Below are positions 18,893-20,195 of a stretch of DNA of 20,195 bases, in pieces. The position numbers were made by a program, and so were the translations under genes. The notes beneath the pieces were generated by a model. The model saw only the letters and a list, made by a program, of their open reading frames with translations. It was not told the DNA's origin and ran no database searches. Source of the stretch: Bisporella sp. PMI_857 (lineage: Eukaryota > Ascomycota > Leotiomycetes > Helotiales > Helotiaceae); contig JAJSPD010000209.1 in NCBI GenBank assembly GCA_021307315.1, positions 1 through 20,195 on the forward strand, in the 5' to 3' direction. Every line of letters begins with the position of its first letter. Within the stretch, counting starts at the first letter, position 1.

Positions 18893-19299
18893 AGAGCTGT
18901 GGTGTTGTTTCCTTCGTTTCTTAGGCCTTGATGTGATGCTACGCATTGGAATCAGATTTTCATGATACCCTTTTCTTGAAGCCAATATTGCCACTTCTAG
19001 AAGTATAGAACCCTTTCAACTTAGTACACGAAACAAATTTTCGGTGCTGTTTGTGCATTCTTGCTGTTCAGTTCATTTTTCTGACGTTGTCCGGTGAAGT
19101 CGCTCGCCGCCGCATGCCTGCATAAAGGCTGCCGCCATAGTATTTGCCAGAGGAACAACATTTGAGACAGTCGTAGTACGATCTCAGAACTTTCAGTTAC
19201 CTCAGGGACTTTTAAGACAGGCCCAAAATCTCTGCTTCTCGTGACTACCGTCTTTGAGCTGCTTGAGCTTTAAACACAATTCATATTGTTTTGTTTAAT
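18893..19299. other. 3' flank of the membrane-precursor gene
   Basis: No gene is seen on either strand. The composition is that of normal genic DNA up to about 19270, after which AT content climbs sharply. Confidence 0.5.
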
Positions 19300-19311
19300 C
19301 GGCAAATATAT

Positions 19312-19380
19312 GAGATACCACCAAAGGGTGTAAAAAATATCTCGGATACCACACTTTTTTGAGGCTTTCCGAAATACCAC
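19312..19380. repeat. Three ATACCAC motifs and a GAGATA/TATCTC inversion at the AT-rich border
   Basis: The 8-mers GATACCAC (19314-19321), GATACCAC (19345-19352) and AATACCAC (19373-19380) recur at 31- and 28-bp spacing. GAGATA (19312-19317) is inverted as TATCTC (19338-19343). This may be the terminus of a decayed element. Confidence 0.5.
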
Positions 19381-19503
19381 TGTTTTTAACACGTTTCTTA
19401 ATATATAAAAAGTTATAAACCCTTTTCAAAACTTATTAATAAACTTAATGGTTCTTTTGTTTATAAGCTATTTTTATGCAAATTCTTGTAACTTATACAT
19501 TAA

Positions 19504-19591
19504 CGAGCTTGCGGCCTTTTAGCCTATGCGCTACGTCGCTGCGCTCGAGTAGCTTATATACGGCTAAAAGAACTTAGCTCGCTCTGCGAGG
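19504..19591. repeat. GC-rich foldback island inside the AT-rich block
   Basis: Three nested stems are exactly complementary: 19504-19509 with 19576-19581 (6 bp), 19516-19524 with 19562-19570 (9 bp), and 19530-19534 with 19549-19553 (5 bp). A further small hairpin, CTCGC-TCT-GCGAG, lies at 19579-19591. The island contains many CpG, unlike its surroundings. Confidence 0.75.
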
Positions 19592-19881
19592 CACGTGATT
19601 TATTTATTATTTTATTAAAATTTAGAATTTAAAAAGTATAAAAAAATAAGTATTAATTTTTTGAAAAGTAACAAAGAAATAAATAGTAAAATACATAGCT
19701 AAATAGTAAGTGTTTATTAATAATTTGTTAAACGTTTAGTTTAATTTTATTATTATTAATTGTTAATGATTTTTTAATTTTTGTTTATTTTACCAATCGA
19801 ATAAATATCAAAAGTTAATTGTATATATTTAAACAATTTAATACTTGCAATAAACTTATTGGTATTAATTTAAACTTGTGG

Positions 19882-19939
19882 TTTTTTTTTAAAAAAAAAA
19901 TAAAAAATAAAAAATAAAAAGTTTACAGTTTACAGTTTA
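19882..19939. repeat. T9A10 palindrome, AAAAAAT repeats and GTTTACA repeats
   Basis: Nine T followed by ten A at 19882-19900, then short A-rich repeats, then GTTTACA in about 2.7 tandem copies at 19921-19939. All lie within the AT-rich block. Confidence 0.8.
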
Positions 19940-20195
19940 TTTTGAAATTTGTTTTTAATAATTTGTTTTTTTGTATAACTTGTAAATTCTATATTATTAT
20001 TATAATTAATTACAGATTTTTAACTAATTTTTAATTTTAATTTTATAAAAGTATTTTATTATTTATATTAATTTTTACTTTTTAACATTTTAGTAAAAAA
20101 AATTTGTTAAAACTTTATTATTGTTAATACAATTTATTTTTATTTTTATATATATAATACGTTTATAATTGTTAACAGTTATTTATTATATAAAG

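Larger units (their letters stand above)
19300..20195. other. AT-rich block reaching the window edge
   Basis: From about 19300, and most strongly from about 19600, the DNA is almost only A and T, with homopolymer runs and no usable coding frame. The change from genic DNA is abrupt. This is typical of RIP-degraded repeat blocks in ascomycete genomes; no transposon protein is readable any more. Confidence 0.7.

Noticed and set aside
19600..20195. Nuclear copy of mitochondrial DNA as the source of the AT-rich end
   Set aside because: No rRNA, tRNA or mitochondrial protein frame could be read; RIP decay explains the composition better, though only a search against the mitogenome would settle it.

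Overview
The window looks like nuclear DNA of a filamentous ascomycete (Pezizomycotina; Leotiomycetes is a guess from gene content only). The genes are split by short GT-AG introns of about 48-230 bp with CTAAC/CTGAC-type branch sites. Some promoters have pyrimidine-rich leaders. The transposon remains carry C-to-T and G-to-A changes like those left by RIP (repeat-induced point mutation), and the right end runs into an AT-rich block. All gene models below were spliced by hand from the sequence, and every junction was checked for reading phase.

Left part (1-9787): a partial glycosyltransferase (GT92/DUF23-like, minus strand, cut by the window edge). An 800-bp spacer with simple repeats and an orphan-looking promoter follows. 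Next come TSC1/hamartin (minus, four exons with an 11-nt first exon), a short-chain dehydrogenase (plus, three exons), a dienelactone hydrolase-family protein (minus, four exons) that converges on the dehydrogenase, and mitochondrial ribosomal protein uL23m (plus, three exons). TSC1 and uL23m are housekeeping genes (TORC1 control, mitoribosome). The SDR and hydrolase may be metabolic partners, but nothing in the sequence proves it.

Middle (9818-13023): a METTL4-like MT-A70 adenine methyltransferase (minus) ends 30 bp from uL23m. Its upstream side is a small transposon pile-up. A 323-bp MITE-like inverted-repeat element with TTA target duplications lies 14-17 bp from the first ATG. After 22 bp of spacer comes a 1.7-kb Tc1/mariner relic with 56-58 bp terminal inverted repeats. 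Its transposase is broken by stops and has itself been split by a 353-bp solo LTR flanked by the 5-bp duplication TATGG.

Right part (13024-20195): a nine-exon gene for a 589-residue protein with two DUF3716-type cysteine modules of matching spacing, an NLS-like basic middle and a C-terminal 45-residue tandem repeat. Next is a secreted/type I membrane precursor full of dibasic (Kex2-like) sites. From about 19.3 kb the sequence becomes extremely AT-rich and carries one small GC-rich foldback island. No tRNA, rRNA or CRISPR array was seen.
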